Of a DNA stretch of 64,000 nucleotides, positions 1 to 14,420 are shown in pieces. Source of the stretch: Caprimulgus europaeus (Eukaryota; Chordata; Aves; Caprimulgiformes; Caprimulgidae). The translations under genes were made by a program, and so were the position numbers. The stretch is from assembly GCA_907165065.1 (NCBI GenBank), contig OU015524.1, positions 35,593,295 to 35,657,294 of the forward strand, read 5' to 3'. Below the pieces are notes generated by a model. The model had not been told where the DNA came from. It searched no databases and saw nothing but the letters and a program-made list of their open reading frames with translations. Each line of letters begins with the position of its first letter. The first letter of the stretch is position 1.

Positions 1-343
1 CAAGCACCAAATCTTAACTCTCCTCAGTTATATTGAAATTCCATGACAAGGCAAAAAGCAAAAAGTCACTAGCGTAAATTAAGAATAACTCCTCTGAAAT
101 TAGTACAGCATTGTCACTCTAAGGAAAATAAAGCTGACTGATACTAAAGGGTGTTCGGTTCAGGTGAGAGTGGCTCATAAGTAATAAAAGTTTAAAAATC
201 CACTCTAATTTGACAATTAAAATAAAAAGTTCTTAAAAAATTCTGTGTAAGTTTCCAATTATGATTATTTTAAAACACTTGCAAGGAACAGTGTTTTATA
301 AATTTAACATACTGGATTTTTTGAAAGCAAAGAAAACACTTAC
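1..343 (-). other. LTBP1 intron 3, 5' end
   Basis: AT-rich intronic sequence that follows the GTAAGT donor of exon 3 at 343 and runs off the left edge. No repeat or exon was recognised in it. Confidence 0.85.
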
Positions 344-632
344 TGTGGTTGCATTTGCTGAGGTATTCCAACAGGAGGCTTTTGCTTGATGGTGAATGCC
401 ATCTGAGTCATAGGGCCAGTCTTTGGTGGGACCTGCACCTTCTGAGGGAAGGTCTGCTGGGCAGCCTGCTGGGGTATGGGCCATGGGGGAACAACAGGGC
501 TCCGGCCTCCAGCGGAAGATGTGTCTTGCATGACTGTATCCTCACAGGAATTACCTTTTGTTCCTGGTTTACAGACACAAAGCTGAGGTCGCAGGCACAT
601 CCCTCCGTTTTGGCATGGTGGTGCACAGTTAG
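344..632 (-). CDS. LTBP1: LTBP1 exon 3 (first EGF-like domain and linker)
   Basis: This 289-bp internal exon has acceptor TTTTCTTAG at 633 and donor CA|GTAAGT at 343. It encodes a six-cysteine, non-calcium-binding EGF-like domain whose core includes NCAPPCQNGGMCLRPQLCVC and then KPGTKGNSCE. A Ser/Pro/Gln-rich linker (about 65 residues) follows, ending MQPQ. The EGF core is nearly identical to mammalian LTBP1, while the linker is more diverged, as is normal for this matrix-association region. It enters in phase 1 and leaves in phase 2. The remaining exons, including the 8-Cys domain that binds the TGF-beta propeptide, lie to the left of the window, so the gene is partial here. Confidence 0.96.
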
Positions 633-3600
633 CTAAGAAAAGACATTTTAAAAAGCACCTGTGAAACAAAGCATGAAGGAAAATGCAAACCCTCCCCACA
701 ATTAAAAAAAAGATGTTAATTGCTAATGCTAACTGGAGTAGGAAAGAGCGACACTGCTAAGCTCCACAAGATAGCATCTAAATTGGTATACCTTTTATTG
801 CTTTCCTACATAAGGCATGCACAACATTTGAACAACTTTGAAGAGTAAAATGCTTGCGAGCTAAAAACCAGGAAATGCACGAGTTAAATCAAGAAATATA
901 GCATTATTTCAAATCTTCCTATTAGTGGCCTTTTATACTTTTCTTCCCTGCATCCTCCCTCCCCATACTTCAACAAGCAAACTGAATCCAATGAAACAAT
1001 ATTATGCAGATTATAAGATTTTACTTCTGATCCAGACTTGGATTTATTCTATTACTATTTAAAAAAAATCACAGATCCTCCATAGGTACCCAGAAGGAAT
1101 CCTTACAGTCTTATTATAGATGACCAAAACAATTAAGAGAAGCATGAAGTGATTCAACCCTTTCCGCTCTAACACCCAAATTAAATTCCCTCTGATATCA
1201 CCACTGTAATAAAAAAGAAGACACAAACTGCTGCTACAAAGACATATGGCTACACCTAGGGTTTGCATTCTTTGCAGACAGGTGCTTGTAATTATCCTGA
1301 ACTAGCTTCTACATCTTCTTTGTACCATCAGTGAAAAGGGATAAGATTCTTCAAAAGACAATTAACTTTTCTGCCTTCAGATAGGATTAATTACCCAGTT
1401 TGTGTTGCCCTATCCACTGACTATAGAGGGAGTCTGAATAATCAGCCTAGACTCAACATCCAGCTTGTAGACCTAGTTAATGCAGCATCAATTCCATTCT
1501 GAATGAGCAAGAAACTTTGAGAAGCAAATCCCATAAAAAAAATGAAAAAAAAGCAAAAGCAGATGCCGACTGTATGTATACATAACACTGCAAAGGTATG
1601 CCTAATTTGAGGATTTATTCTGGGTGCTTAAACTTAAAATGTTTAAACTTAGTATTTAGAGATTGTTAAAATAACACAAAGACGGTAAAACAAATCAATT
1701 CTCTTATCTAGAGGAAACAATTCAACAGTAAAATACAATTATAATTAAAATAGCTATCAAAATTTCTTCTTTAGTCCCATTAGAGATGGCACACAATGAA
1801 ACATCTGTAAGAAGAATCACTGTGAGCTACTTTGCTCCTTTGAACTAAGCTTACTTTTGTTACATAAAAAAAAAAGATATGCCAGATCATAAAGTCTACA
1901 GATTTTACTCAAATGAGTGAGATTCTATCTTAAACCATAACACGTGACTCTGCACCATATTCAGGTGCACAATTATTTTACTTTAAAAGAAAAGTCAGTC
2001 CACAGCCCTGGTCCAAATAAATTGGAATATTTGGCACTTCAATCAAGTTTATTAAAGTTATATACATTTACTTATAAAAATACACACACAAGCACACACA
2101 GGAAATAACTTATTAGGATAAGATAGTGTTAAACTGGAGGACTAATTTGTCAACTGATAATACTATCTGATACAGATGTACTACGTATATCACCTGTACA
2201 CTACAGCAGAATTGCTCTACAAGTTTACATTTTGCATGGGGTGGTTCTCACACATACTTCCCCCTTCCATATGTTGTTCAGCAACTTATCTCCTTTTCAA
2301 TACCACCTAGCTGAGCCTGCTTAATTGCATATTCTACATCTCCCTGGCAACAAAAAAGTAATCATTTGCTTACTTAGATTTCTGTTTATTTTGAGACTAT
2401 TTTGCCTTTGCTGTAAGACTGAAGACCATTTTCACTGTAAACTTGAGAAGAGATTTACAACAAGCACACGCTGTAATATACAAGCCAACTCTTTCATGTG
2501 CCTTGCTTCTAGGACCTAGATTTTGCTACAAACAGTAAAAATTCACTTATATGCACATGACTGAAATTAATTATATCTTTGGAAAATAGATTCAGGAGCC
2601 TTAAATTCTAATTAAGTTACACTGGCTCTGGAGAGACTCTAAGACCAGCACAGTGACCCCATCATCCAGGTCACCTGTGGAAAATGTGCAAAGATCACAG
2701 TGAAGCAGTTTGACCACAGTTGGGAGTACTTTAGAAAAGTATCACATAAAAACTGCTGTAAAAAAAATAATCAGGATTTTCAAGAGTCCCATTTTTATAA
2801 CATTAAAAAAAACATTCATACATTCTGGACACGTACAGACCTGCATCTATATTAACATCAAGGCTTCTCAACCAGTTATTTAAAAAACAAAAATCAAACA
2901 CAGAAGTAAGCTAACAAGATTACCTCCAAAATCAATATAACAGAATATCCACTCTGCTAGGACACTGATGTCACTCTCAAAAGTGAGATAACTTATACAC
3001 ACACAAAAGACAACCTTGAGAAAACTGCAACTCCCTATAGTTAAGAATGAAAGCTGCACTTCATAAGCCCAAGAAAACTTAAGTTTCCACTTACCAAAGG
3101 GATAAGTGGAAATAATAAGGTTCACTTGCAATAAATTTAAAATGATGCAGTAGAAAATAGAACCCATTTTGAAACAACCTTCTCTTTTTTGCCCAAACAG
3201 ACTTGAAGATTCTTGCTGAATTAACAAAGCAACTGACAACAAAGTAAACCCTGGAAGTTTCTCAGCTTTATGCAAAGCATATGAAACTCTGCAGGACAAA
3301 CTGCATTACTCTAGCTGGCCTTATAACAAAACAAGCATCAGCACATCCAGCAACTATGTTATTAAAAAAACCTCCATTTGTCTCAAATTATGCAAATAGT
3401 GACAACAGATTGAAAAAATGATCCACTAGATCTTTACAGCAATGCACCCTTTGACTGAAGTTCTTCATTAACGTAGAATAGAAAAAAATCACAAAATAGG
3501 ATAAAATATCACATTTTTAGAAAAGAATTAAAATGAACATCTTAATTGATATGATACAGCAGTCTAACTTTTAAAATGTTCAAGACAATTGCAGTGTGCC

Positions 3601-3837
3601 AAATGTATGACCTAATTATTTCATTTGAGGACAACAATAATGGCACACCAAACTGGAAACACCATTATTTTCCATAAAGCTAAGCTTCCCAGAACTGGAG
3701 TGTGAAGCCTTAAGTTTAAAACTGAAGAGTGGGCCAATATACTCATGTTAAAGGCAATAGGCTTGGTCCTACTCAATTCAAGGTCATGACTGGAAATTCA
3801 AAATGGAGCTTGGAAAAGATGCCAATAATGAGACTAG

Positions 3838-4180
3838 GCATAGCAGGTCAGAGCAGAGATCCACTTAGTCCAGTCTCCTCTCTTCATTACTAAGATGGGT
3901 GCATAAGGACATGTGTCAGGACAGGGTGAGAAGCACCAAAAGCTTGTACCACTGCAGCTGTCAAGAATTAGAGGCTCAGCAGCTTCCTGAGCAAGAGTGC
4001 TGGTTTTGTGTTTAATAACCCATAATAGACTTTTCTGTCACAAGTTCATTGATCTGGTTTCTGAACCTGTTAGTTTCAGCATCCAAAATGTGCCATGCCA
4101 AGGAAGTTGCCCACACTGGAAGGCCTGGCATAGACAACATAACAAATCTCTCCTCACTTTCTAGAAGTGTGGTGAAAGTA
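3838..4180 (-). mobile_element. Ancient CR1 LINE fragment (reptile/archosaur type)
   Basis: The plus strand reads as the reverse complement of an old CR1 3' region: a GGTCAGAGCAGAGATCCAC...AGTCCAGT block like the common 'gtcagaccaaaggtccatctagcccag' pattern, followed by a decayed TTTCTGAACCTGTTA...GCATCCA segment. It is heavily diverged, so insertion predates birds or early bird evolution. Boundaries are approximate. Confidence 0.6.
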
Positions 4181-6230
4181 CATGGGGTTCTTTTGGGTTG
4201 GTTTTTGTGTTTTAAGACCATGCAATCTGCATCTACTAAAAATAAAGCCACAGTGCCACATTTGTTTTGGAAGTGCCTAAATCACAAAAAGCTGAAAGCA
4301 TTTTCTGCAGCTGTATACCAACACATTCATCCTTTTTAGGCATCTTCCCAAATCAACTACTGCCCACCACCAGCACAGACAGAATACTGGGTTAGAGGGA
4401 TGTATGCCAGCCCTGGTACAGTTGCACTTACAACATTCTTTCAGAAAAGCAAGTATAAAATAATAACATTTACCCTTAGGCTTAAACACACCCCTTCCAA
4501 CACATCTGTATGTCACTTTGGGACTGATTTATACACAGGCAGTTTTCAGTCCATGTGTTCACATTATTTTGGTAAAAGAATATATAAAATAAAAGGTTTA
4601 TAACAATTTTAAAATATGTAAGTAATTTAAAACTTCTGCATATACAGAATGTATTTCTGTTTTAATACCTACTAACTTAAGCATAATTTATAATATTAAA
4701 TCAGTAAGCATAAAATACTGAAGAAGTTTAGACAAAAATTACTTTTTCTGACCTTCTGAAATAATCAACACAGGTATTACTAACTCCACTTGTCATGAAA
4801 CACTTTTATATTAAGTCCTGATAATCCTTGCATTAAGGTCATTAAGATCTGATTCCCATGCTAATCACTTTGATTCTACCTTGATTCACAATTACATTCT
4901 TCAGACCTAATTTACAAGTCTATTTCCTTGTGTCTCTAGATCATGTGGAAAACTGAAATTCACAAAAATTTACTTTGTGAATTGTTTCTGTATTGTGAGA
5001 AACTCACAATAAACAATTCAGATGTCCCAAAAGTTTTCTGCACCCAAAAGTGCCTAATCTTTCAGCCTCAGCTGCACCTCTGAGCACCTCCTTTACCAAA
5101 CAACTGCTGTTGGTCAGTACTTAAATGACCACAAAATTTTTTCAGTGTCATTCCTGAATTTCTAACACTTTGGTACAATGATTATACTACAAGAAACAGT
5201 GTTGCAAGTTTTATGTTATTTCTAGTAAGTCTATCCACTAGAGTATTCCTTTCTGTTTCCACATAAAATTTAACATACTTTTTTTTTTTCCCCCTCCTCC
5301 TCTTAATCACACATAGTCAAGCATCCGTTTCAGCAGAATGCACAGACTTCTAACACAGTTCATCACTGCACACACTGGCACAGTATATAACAACTTCTTT
5401 CATAAGGAATGTGCAAATCCTGTCAGGTAAAATACATGCAAGAGGACAAATAACAGAAAATACAGTAATCGGAAGGAAGAGTAGGAGCGTGGTGCTTCTT
5501 CAGATTCCAGCATAAAATGGTTGAGAAATGATGCATGCATCAAATTCACAGATATGGGAAAAACCAACAGAGTGACATGGATGTATTTGTGCTAGAGCAG
5601 AAACATCAAGTTCCTTTACAGCAACTCAAGAATACTGTCAAATGCATAGCAAATACTGTCATTCTGATTTCATTAATTCAAGATTTCTATTCCTCAAGCA
5701 CACAAGGAAACTAGACCAAAGCTCATCTTGATTGAGTGCGCATCCTAAAGCTGTGATACAAAGGCACCTTTAACTCTGGCTGTGTTAAAAGACAGCATGA
5801 TGACCCCCCACTGATTCCCAAAGAAAAGCAGTGAAGCACTTTCTCTGGAGAGCAACAAGCTGTGGGTTCTGAAAGGAAAGGGGCATATTCCAGGATCTCT
5901 CACAAAAATCTTAACATGGTGCCGACATCCTGGAGACAAGCAAAGTTTATAATAATTGCCTGTTCTCTGAATTGCCTTATTGCTTAGCTCACCATTTATT
6001 TTTACCCTTTTAGTCTGGATACCATTTTGAGTCTTTTAGATCATTGTAAGTGTTATGAAGGAGACTAGAAACTCACTTGGTGCTCACCACCTAATGTTTT
6101 TCTGGGGATCTAGTTCTCCATCTGCATTCTCTCTCCAAACAGTTTTCAGAGGTCAGATTCTACCAGAAATACACTCAACAATTCTATATAGTCATTGAGG
6201 ATAGGGGAGAGAAGAATTTGTGAGACAACC

Positions 6231-6445
6231 ATCACAGATTCATATAATTGTAGGGGTTAGAAGGGACCTCAGGAGATCATCTAGTTCAACCCCCCTGCCA
6301 AACCAGCTTCCATACAGCAGGTTGCACAGGAAAGTGTCCAGGTGGTATTTTAACATCTCCAGAGATGGAGATTTCACAAATTCTCTGGGCAGCCTTTTCC
6401 AGTTCTCTGACACCCTTACAGTAAAGAAATTTTAACTTAAGTTTG
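6231..6445 (-). mobile_element. CR1 LINE 3' fragment
   Basis: Reverse-complement CR1 tail. It begins ATCACAGATTCATATAATTG, then GGGGTTAGAAGGGACCTCAG, GATCATCTAGTTCAACCC, the GTTGCACAGGAAAGTGTCCA block and TCTCTGGGCAGCC. This is the canonical avian CR1 3' UTR order. It is 5'-truncated at about 215 bp, typical of CR1. Confidence 0.9.
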
Positions 6446-9400
6446 TGTGGAAAAACCAACAACCATGTTGTGAAACCATTCTATAAAAAAAGTGGAAATT
6501 ACTTAAATAACCAGAAGAAATGGCATTAACTGCAGAAAACCTGTATGACCTCTACACTATTAATGGAGGAAGTATTACAACCATCTGTGTCTTCCTACAC
6601 AGGAACTTTGTTTGTGTCATAACTATATGGTCTTAGGGAATTCTTTCTCTAAATATACTTCAAATAAAAGCATGCATCATTGTTGGAATTCTTCACTGGT
6701 CCACTTCAAAAGATCTGATGCATTCCCACACTGGCATGGATGGCTACATAAACATAACCTCCAAGAAAGTAGGGAAACAAAAAACCAATACTTTGGCATA
6801 CATATTTATTTTAAAAGAAACAAAGGCAAAAAAAATATCACAGAGTTTCTCTCCTAAGCTAATAAAATGTATTTATCTTCATAGTATTAACCCTAAATGC
6901 TAAGATTTATCATAAATTAATAACAGCTATACTAAAATACTTCAAAAGCTTAACTTCAGCAAAAGAATGCACTATTTTATCAGTCATAAGAATACAACAT
7001 GCTGTCTGATACTTGGCATTTTCATTAATGTTGTGTTTACTGGAGCTAAGGCAAGGAAACCAGCAGATTCACACGTTACACGCTGTTCTTGCTTGCTGGA
7101 GTGGTTAACACTCCAGACTGCCATCCTTTTAATTCTCTTAACCTGTCTCTTTACAGCACATACTCATTTCATTACAAAGTATTTTGTAAGAAATATGCAG
7201 AAAACTGAATACACTAAGAGAAACTCAACAAAGAGACAAATCTAAAATTTTTGACTGGATGCAGGACGCAGACAGCTGAAGTGCTACAGAAAAGAAATAC
7301 CAGAGAAAAGACAACTAATCATAACAGATTAATTAAAATACTAAGAACACTAAAGTTTTTCCTAAATGCAACTCTCAATAAGAGTTCACCATTTAGTTGA
7401 GCTTCTCAAAAAATCCAGGCCTAAACTGCCATCTAGAGATGATAAAAAACTGATTTGAATTATGAAAAAGCAAGTCTTGCCATGAGAGAGAAAACAATCC
7501 CCCTTTATCAGGAAGCAGCTCTCCGAAACTCCAGGTTTATGCAGGGATTACTCTCTGCATTTCACATAAAAAAAAACCAAAACATGGCCGAGCAGAACTA
7601 TTTTTAGCTCTGTATTTAAATGAACATCTTGCCTTGCTAGCATGTAAAATTCTTGTTCCCCTTCTGCATGCAGTCAGAAATGCAGAGAGATGCTAAAGCT
7701 TTGATTTCTTTCTGTATTCAATGGAGAGGATCTGTTTTCTAGGAATAAATTAGGCTACAGAAATTCAAGCACTGGTGCTTTTAAAGGCAGAACAAAGAAA
7801 ACTAAAGCAAAAAACCCAAAGCCAATCCAGTATCAGTCTACCATAGTTACTTAACAGACTCACTTGACAACCTGAACCACCCATCACCTGCTACCACCCA
7901 GTGCTGCAGTATTCAAACAAGGAGCCCCCTGAAGAAGGCGTGTGCCCCTCACCATCCACACTCTACTAAGCCGGTAGCTCCTAAGCAATCCAAGCTTCCT
8001 TTAAGGCAGGGTCAGTTGGCACAAGCAGCCCTTCACACTGGAGGCTGCAAAGAATATTATTAGAGGTTCTGCACCCCACTTCTTCTCAAGGCCCTGAGGA
8101 GTGCAGAAGCCCCACTCCTCACTACAACCCTGCTCTCCCAAAGGCCAGGAGGGCCACTGATCCTATATGTACAGGTGCTCTGCCCTGTTCTCTCACTTTG
8201 CTGCAGGGGAAGGAGAGGGTAGCACACCCTGCTTCTAGCTCTTCCCTTCTCCACAGTCAGGAGAAGCAGCCATACAGAAGAGGTGCAAGACTAGTACAGT
8301 AACTATGAAAGTATCATGTCACTGTCAACACATCATTTTGTTCCTGCACACGTGCAGAACTAGGAGAGCACTGTGCAAAAAGAAAAGAAAAAAAACATTC
8401 ACAGTTTTCTGTGTTACTCCTGATACTGTATTAAGTGTTCAGGACTTTTTATCCACTGTAGATTTACCACAACTTTATTACATGTCCTGCTTCTTTTGTT
8501 AACACTAACTGCTGCAATGAGCTGAACAAGTTCACTATTGATCTGCTGTCTGCTTCAGTGTGGTAGCACAACATCTTGAGAAGTGTCTTTTAAGGGGTTT
8601 TGTTTATTTGTTTTAAAACTATACACATCTAGTATTTGTATGAAATAGTACCATTACAACCTTACTTGTTTCCAAGAAAGTCCCAAATGGCTCACAAAGA
8701 AAAGGCTGGGTAGGTTTCACCTCATACTAATTGTGGACTTAGGTTTCCTCATGAAAATGTGGCAACAGCATGGTCACACTGTAAGGCAGAAAGCAGCCAA
8801 CAGCTCCCCATCTTCTCACAGCTCCTGCTGCTGCTTCTTCTCATGGGAGGGAGGCTGGCTGCCATCAATGGCCAGGAGATGGATGCTGCGCTCCAAGTCT
8901 GCGTTATTGCTTTAGCTTATGTCAGGATTCTCTCTTGAAGCATATCTTATCAATCACACTCACCAAGGTTTGGTTCACATTGTGAGGCCACCTTAAGGCA
9001 CATGCACTGTATTTCTTTTAGATGCAGAGAAAAAATAAAAAAAATAAAAGAATAAAAGAACAAAGCCAAAACATGAACACTCCAAGAATGCACCTGTTTT
9101 TCAGCTTCATATTGGCATTCATTCCATGAGACCAGACTACCTAGTCCAAAATAAAACACTAAGCCCTGAAAGATGCATACCATGGGCCCCAGGTCATCAA
9201 AACCAAAGGCTTTAGTCCATAGATCTGCTCCTGTTAGTCCACGCTGCTTGCTAATTTAGACAAAACCAAAGATTACAAGAATCTGGATCCTCTCATTCTC
9301 CTCACCTTCCCACAGACAGTTAAATGAAAATAAAGCAGAGTGGAACTACCACTGAGGGCTAACAAGGGTTTTCCCACTACAAAAGCTAATCTGTTCCTTG

Positions 9401-12362
9401 TATATGAAATCCAAGGGTTTTGTTTACATATTACAGTAGCAAACACAGCAGAGGCAAAACCAAGCTACTCAAGTAATGGCTTTCAGTTCTTCAATTCTGA
9501 AGTGTGTAAAAGCAACATCGAAGAATAGATTAAAAATTGCTAACGTATAGGTCAGTTAAATGAGGTCAAAGTAGTTACATCTCTTTAAAATTGAGACATG
9601 TAATTTTGATTTAGACATAACTTGAAGGAGATTGATATTGCTTTTACCAAGATGATAGTCTTACAGTGAGAAGGAATAACATTTGGGGAGCGTATGTTAT
9701 AGTTAGGCTTTGTACACACAATGTAAATAAACAGTACTTGGTAAAACTCAAAGCCACAAAACTGATTAAGCACAAGCCTCTGGAATTGACCAGAAAACCT
9801 CCACAAAGCACAGCTGCAAACATTTGAAGTACTCTGTTCTAGTGATCAGAAGTACCACCCTCCTGGATACCACCATTTCTAAGAGCTGAACTGAAGACAG
9901 AGAAAGAGGAGATTTTGAGCAACTAATATTAAAATATTTGGTGTTACAGAGTTTTATATCTGAACTGGGGGACCCATGTATGCTTCTGAGCTTCTCAGTC
10001 TGGATCCTAATGCTGTATCAAAACAAGACCTAAGCATGCAAACTTTCCCTCACCTCCCCCAAGAAAACTCAGGAGCACAAGCTAGAAATGGCTTAGGGCA
10101 TGCTCCACCCAGGTCTTGGACAACTGGGGGTCTACAACTACTGGTCACACTGTGAAGTGCCCTTCTCCTGAAGGAGACAAAGCTGTAGCGTGCTAACTCA
10201 GCAATAGCAAGAAGAATAGCTCTGGAGGTTTAGGGATCAGACGGCTCAAACTGAATAGCAGTACCCAAGCAGAGGCCATGTAGTTTTGGGAGCTGAACAA
10301 AAGGGATCTTCCTCTGGGAAGTATTAAGACAACTTTCTAGTCTCCTTGTCCAGGAAGACTCTACTGTTATATATTTTCTTATTCTGAAAAATAAATTAAG
10401 CCTTGCTTATCTATAGCACATTTATTTAATGTTGAGTCAGGAAGTCTTTCAAAAGAGAAGAGAATAAGCAAGATAATAGTTTAATACAAAAGAGATAACA
10501 GACTGTTTGTCTTATTTTCTGATGACCTTTCCAAGGTGCCTGAGCACACGACAGGAAAGAACCTCATGACCAAATTCAAAGTCCAGTTCCAACTCCAAAA
10601 TCCCCACCTTATGCCCATGCATGGAATACATGTATGCACATACAAAACCTCCAGCTGACAAAGACACAAGATCCTTTCTCTAATTGCCAAGGATGGTGTA
10701 CATGAGTTCTACATCTACACACACAGCAATTCCTCTCCCTATAAGAAATTTCCTCTAAGCATAGTCCTGCAAAATCCACTTCATCTGTTTGCCCTATGAG
10801 CCTTCCTTATACCTCTGCCATAAGAAGCTCATACTTTAGTACTCCCTTAACAGCCATCTCTCTCCTTCCCACTAGCATTTGTTAATTCTCATTGTCATGT
10901 TAGTGAAAGTTAGAATTCCTCCAGGCAATGCTTTTTTAAAAACTATCCAGTTTACACTGAGAACAATTTATATTAATACACAGAGAAAACATATTATTAT
11001 ACATTTTAGAAGGGGTCTACTATTACAGTAAGGTGGTTCTGTTAATTATTTTTAAGATCATCAGATCCTCCACACAACAGATAATTTATTTCTTGACTTC
11101 CCAACATGACAAACAGCTCCTTGTAATCATTAAGAAAAAGAAAACAAAATCAGAACAAACAGAAGAGCATACTTTGTAGGAAGTAGTATTAACTAATAGA
11201 AGTTTAGTAGCAAGTAACAGAGTAGGAGACAACAGTTTTCAATGGGATAATCATGCATTTGAGAGTCAGGAACTCCTAATTTCCAGTTTAGGCCTTCCAG
11301 TCAGTTGTTACAACTTGTCCAAGGTTGCATTTAACCTATGGTTCAATTTTCATAAATTAAATAATAAAAACCCCCACACTCTAGGTTTTACTTGCCTTAC
11401 AGCCATGTTATAGAGCTAATTCATGTTTGTATAATACTCTGGTATATGCAACAAGTACTAACAAAACATGATGTTTCCAGCCTTGGTGGTATCTTATTAT
11501 TGTGCCTACACAGATTATAACCAGTGATAACTATGACTGGAAGACAATCTTTACCATAAACCCTTTCACGTGCTTCTAACTCTCCTATTTGTTTATTACT
11601 GTGGCTGAATTTTTTCCAACCTTTGTCTTTACCCAAAAGTGGTATTTTGAATGCCTCAAAAAGGTTGGTTTTGATTGTCAGAATTATCCCAGTGTAAAGC
11701 AATTCTGAACACTTTTAACACTGAGCTTTATGATTTCATCTTTTTAACTAGAATGATGGAGTTCTTCATAGACAAAGTCACACCAAGTTTGAAAAAAGTT
11801 CTTAATATAAAACTTTCCAACGTAAAACTGAAGTATTAAGCACAGATGGGGAAAACCTATATGCCCAAGATCGGATACAGTAGACATTCACATACAGGTA
11901 GTTAACAGGAACACAGAAGCTCACCTCATGAGGACAGACTGTAAGACTTACAAGAGAACACAAATGCTGTAAACACAACAGGCAGTTCAACTTCAAACTA
12001 AAATTTAGAAAAAGGACTTGGAAAGCCCACTTGCCTCCTCTGTACAGATGCTGCCCTCTGACCTGCACAGAAACATTTCAAATACCCCTATTGCTGCTAC
12101 TGAGAGAAATGCAATGCAGCTGCCAGCCAGACAACCACCCAAAGTCACTCAAGGGAACGGCAGCCTCAGCAATAGCCCCATGCGTGAGAAAGTAAGGCTG
12201 GTGAACAGCACCATGCAGGAGAAAGAGGGAAAGATTAACAAAGCCTGGGCTGCAAGACCATAACTCTTCCCTTCAACCCTTTTTCTGTGTGTTACAGGCA
12301 GGCTTATTCACACAGGTGCAGCAGAGCAGAAACACATGGTGCTTGTTCCAGCCTGTGATTAC

Positions 12363-12592
12363 ACCTGAGCTAATAAGCCTCACTGATCAGAGCTGGCTCT
12401 CAGCACTCTGGCTCTGGAAGCACCATGCAGACAAATGGAAGTTGGCTCTGGAAAGAGCCAGTATGGGTCTGGGGTTTATTAGCTCAGGCTTTGACCATGC
12501 AAAAGAATATAAACTGGCCCTAGAGGCCAAAGAGCTTATTAAAGTGATACTGAGCCTGAGCTAATAAACCCTGACAGATCCAAACTGGCTCT
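12363..12592. repeat. Composite inverted-repeat element (three alternating arms)
   Basis: A motif running from AGCCTGAGCTAATAAACCC to GGCTCT occurs three times: direct at about 12363-12400, inverted at 12454-12490, direct at 12553-12592. The last two form a hairpin with a perfect 19-bp end, similar distal bases and a loop of about 62 nt. GGCTCTGGAA also recurs at about 12410 and 12443. A further short inverted match, CACCTGAGCT with AGCTCAGGTG, brackets the block. It could be a decayed non-autonomous DNA transposon or a folded RNA; no known family is recognised. Confidence 0.6.
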
Positions 12593-14399
12593 GCATGAAG
12601 TCAGCTCAGGTGTGCCTACATCTGTGGCACAATTAATCCACAGCTGCAATAATCCACTCAAAAACAACTGAGTCTACACTATCTGAATTTAAAATTCACT
12701 TATTGTTGTAGGAAACAGAGGGCTTAACTTTTGTTCAATTACAGGGTTTCTGTTCTTCTGAAAGGAACATCAGGAGGTTCAAGAAAATAAGGTATCTGGC
12801 TTTTATGACTGTGAGACTAATCCTCCACAGCTAAACCAAGTCAGTGCTATCTCATGACTTGCCTAAGTTACAAAACAGGCAACTTCAGTACCTCTACTGC
12901 TTCCCTGGGCTTGCCAAGAGAGGGGTAAAACCGAGAAGATCCAAGCCAAGTGTATTATACCACCGATGGGAGGTATCAGAGCAGCATGAGAGAAGGCAGT
13001 GAGAATATTTAACACTAAGGAAGGCCCAGTATCAGAGACACAAAATGAGAAAGAAAGGTCAAAGAGAAAATCCCCATCACCTTTCTTTTAACCCTTTCTC
13101 TGCTACGCCATTCATCCATTAACTATATGAATGAGCAAAGTAATTAATGGATTTAAATGGAATTCTACACAGTTGTCCCATAAAAATCAGACTTAGACCT
13201 TTTTAGAGTATCTAAAAATAGAAAGGAATAGAAAAAGAGAAGACAAAAAGGAAAGAACAGTTGGATGACTATGGAAGAAGTCAAAAAGATTAAACCTAAA
13301 GGACAGAAAGCAAATAAAAACTACTTAATTTATAAATAAAAGTTTAAAAGGATAGATTTTAGCTACCTGGAAATAAAAGTTACTAGAAGACAGAGAAAGA
13401 GCCACAAAAAGGAAAATTGTTTGGGTTTTGTTCAAAACAGTTAAAGTAAAATTTGTTGACAATACCATTGCAGTTGACTTTTAATCTCCTGAAATTATCA
13501 GAAGTTTTTTCCACTTTGAATAATCTTTCAGCTAAAATAGGTGTTTATTAAGTGCTTCGATTAGCCTCAAAATACCCTCTCAAACAACGTAACCCAAAGG
13601 AAATCATTCTACTACTTGTAACACGTTAAGCAAAAAAGGTGGTTAACCTAACACAGTAGCATGTATTTTAAGCTGAAAATGTTAATTTAGAAGACTACCT
13701 TAAATGCATGTCTAAGTTGGTCAGGGAAATTGTGAAGTTTTGTCTTTAAAAGTCTACTGTAATAAAGTCTTTGCTTCTTAGAAACAGCTCAAGAAGGTCA
13801 AAGGTACTTGACCTTACTGAGGATTACAAATGTGATTGATCCCTATTGTGAAAAATACCACACAGGAACAAAAGCTACTATAAAAAAAACCCCAAACTGA
13901 GTTTGCATCTTGAAAGCACTGTTTCTTCCAACCCTCTCAGGGAAAGAAGACTGTCCTGCTGAACTAAAGCAGGGTTCCAAGATCTGCCCAATTTTGCTGA
14001 TACCTAAACGGGTTTCCTGAAGAGGTATGTCATTCCAGTCTTCCATGATCTCACCGCAACATCACCCCAGTTTTGCCACTTGCAGTCATTCTGCATCCTG
14101 ACTAAATTACCAAAGATTTTTCCTGTTCTGCATTAGGTAAGACAACTTGAGTAATTAGCATCAATTCAGTTCCAGAGATCCCAGTAAAGGTATGCATCCC
14201 TGTACAGAAGCTTTTCCAAACTCACTTCTTCTGCCTTGTTAATGCTTCAAAAATTTCATGCCCTGAGCACAGGAGCATCACCCAGGCTGCTGGTGAAGGA
14301 CCAGTGAGGGTAGATGGCAATTCCTCACACCCCACCTGTGTTCCTTTGGCAACCTATTAAGCCCCTCTGTCCAAAAAACTCCCAACACAAAAGTATTAA

Positions 14400-14420
14400 G
14401 GGGGGGGGGGGGGGGGGGGG
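14400..14420 (+). repeat. Poly-G run (21 G)
   Basis: An unbroken run of 21 G followed by an AAGAGGAGGAGG purine stretch, in LTBP1 intron 2 at the edge of the CpG island. It could form G-quadruplexes. Length is prone to sequencing and assembly error. Confidence 0.85.

Noticed and set aside
2880-3299. 139-codon minus-strand open frame in LTBP1 intron 2
   Set aside because: The translation is hydrophobic and AT-driven with no recognisable motif and no splice support; treated as chance.
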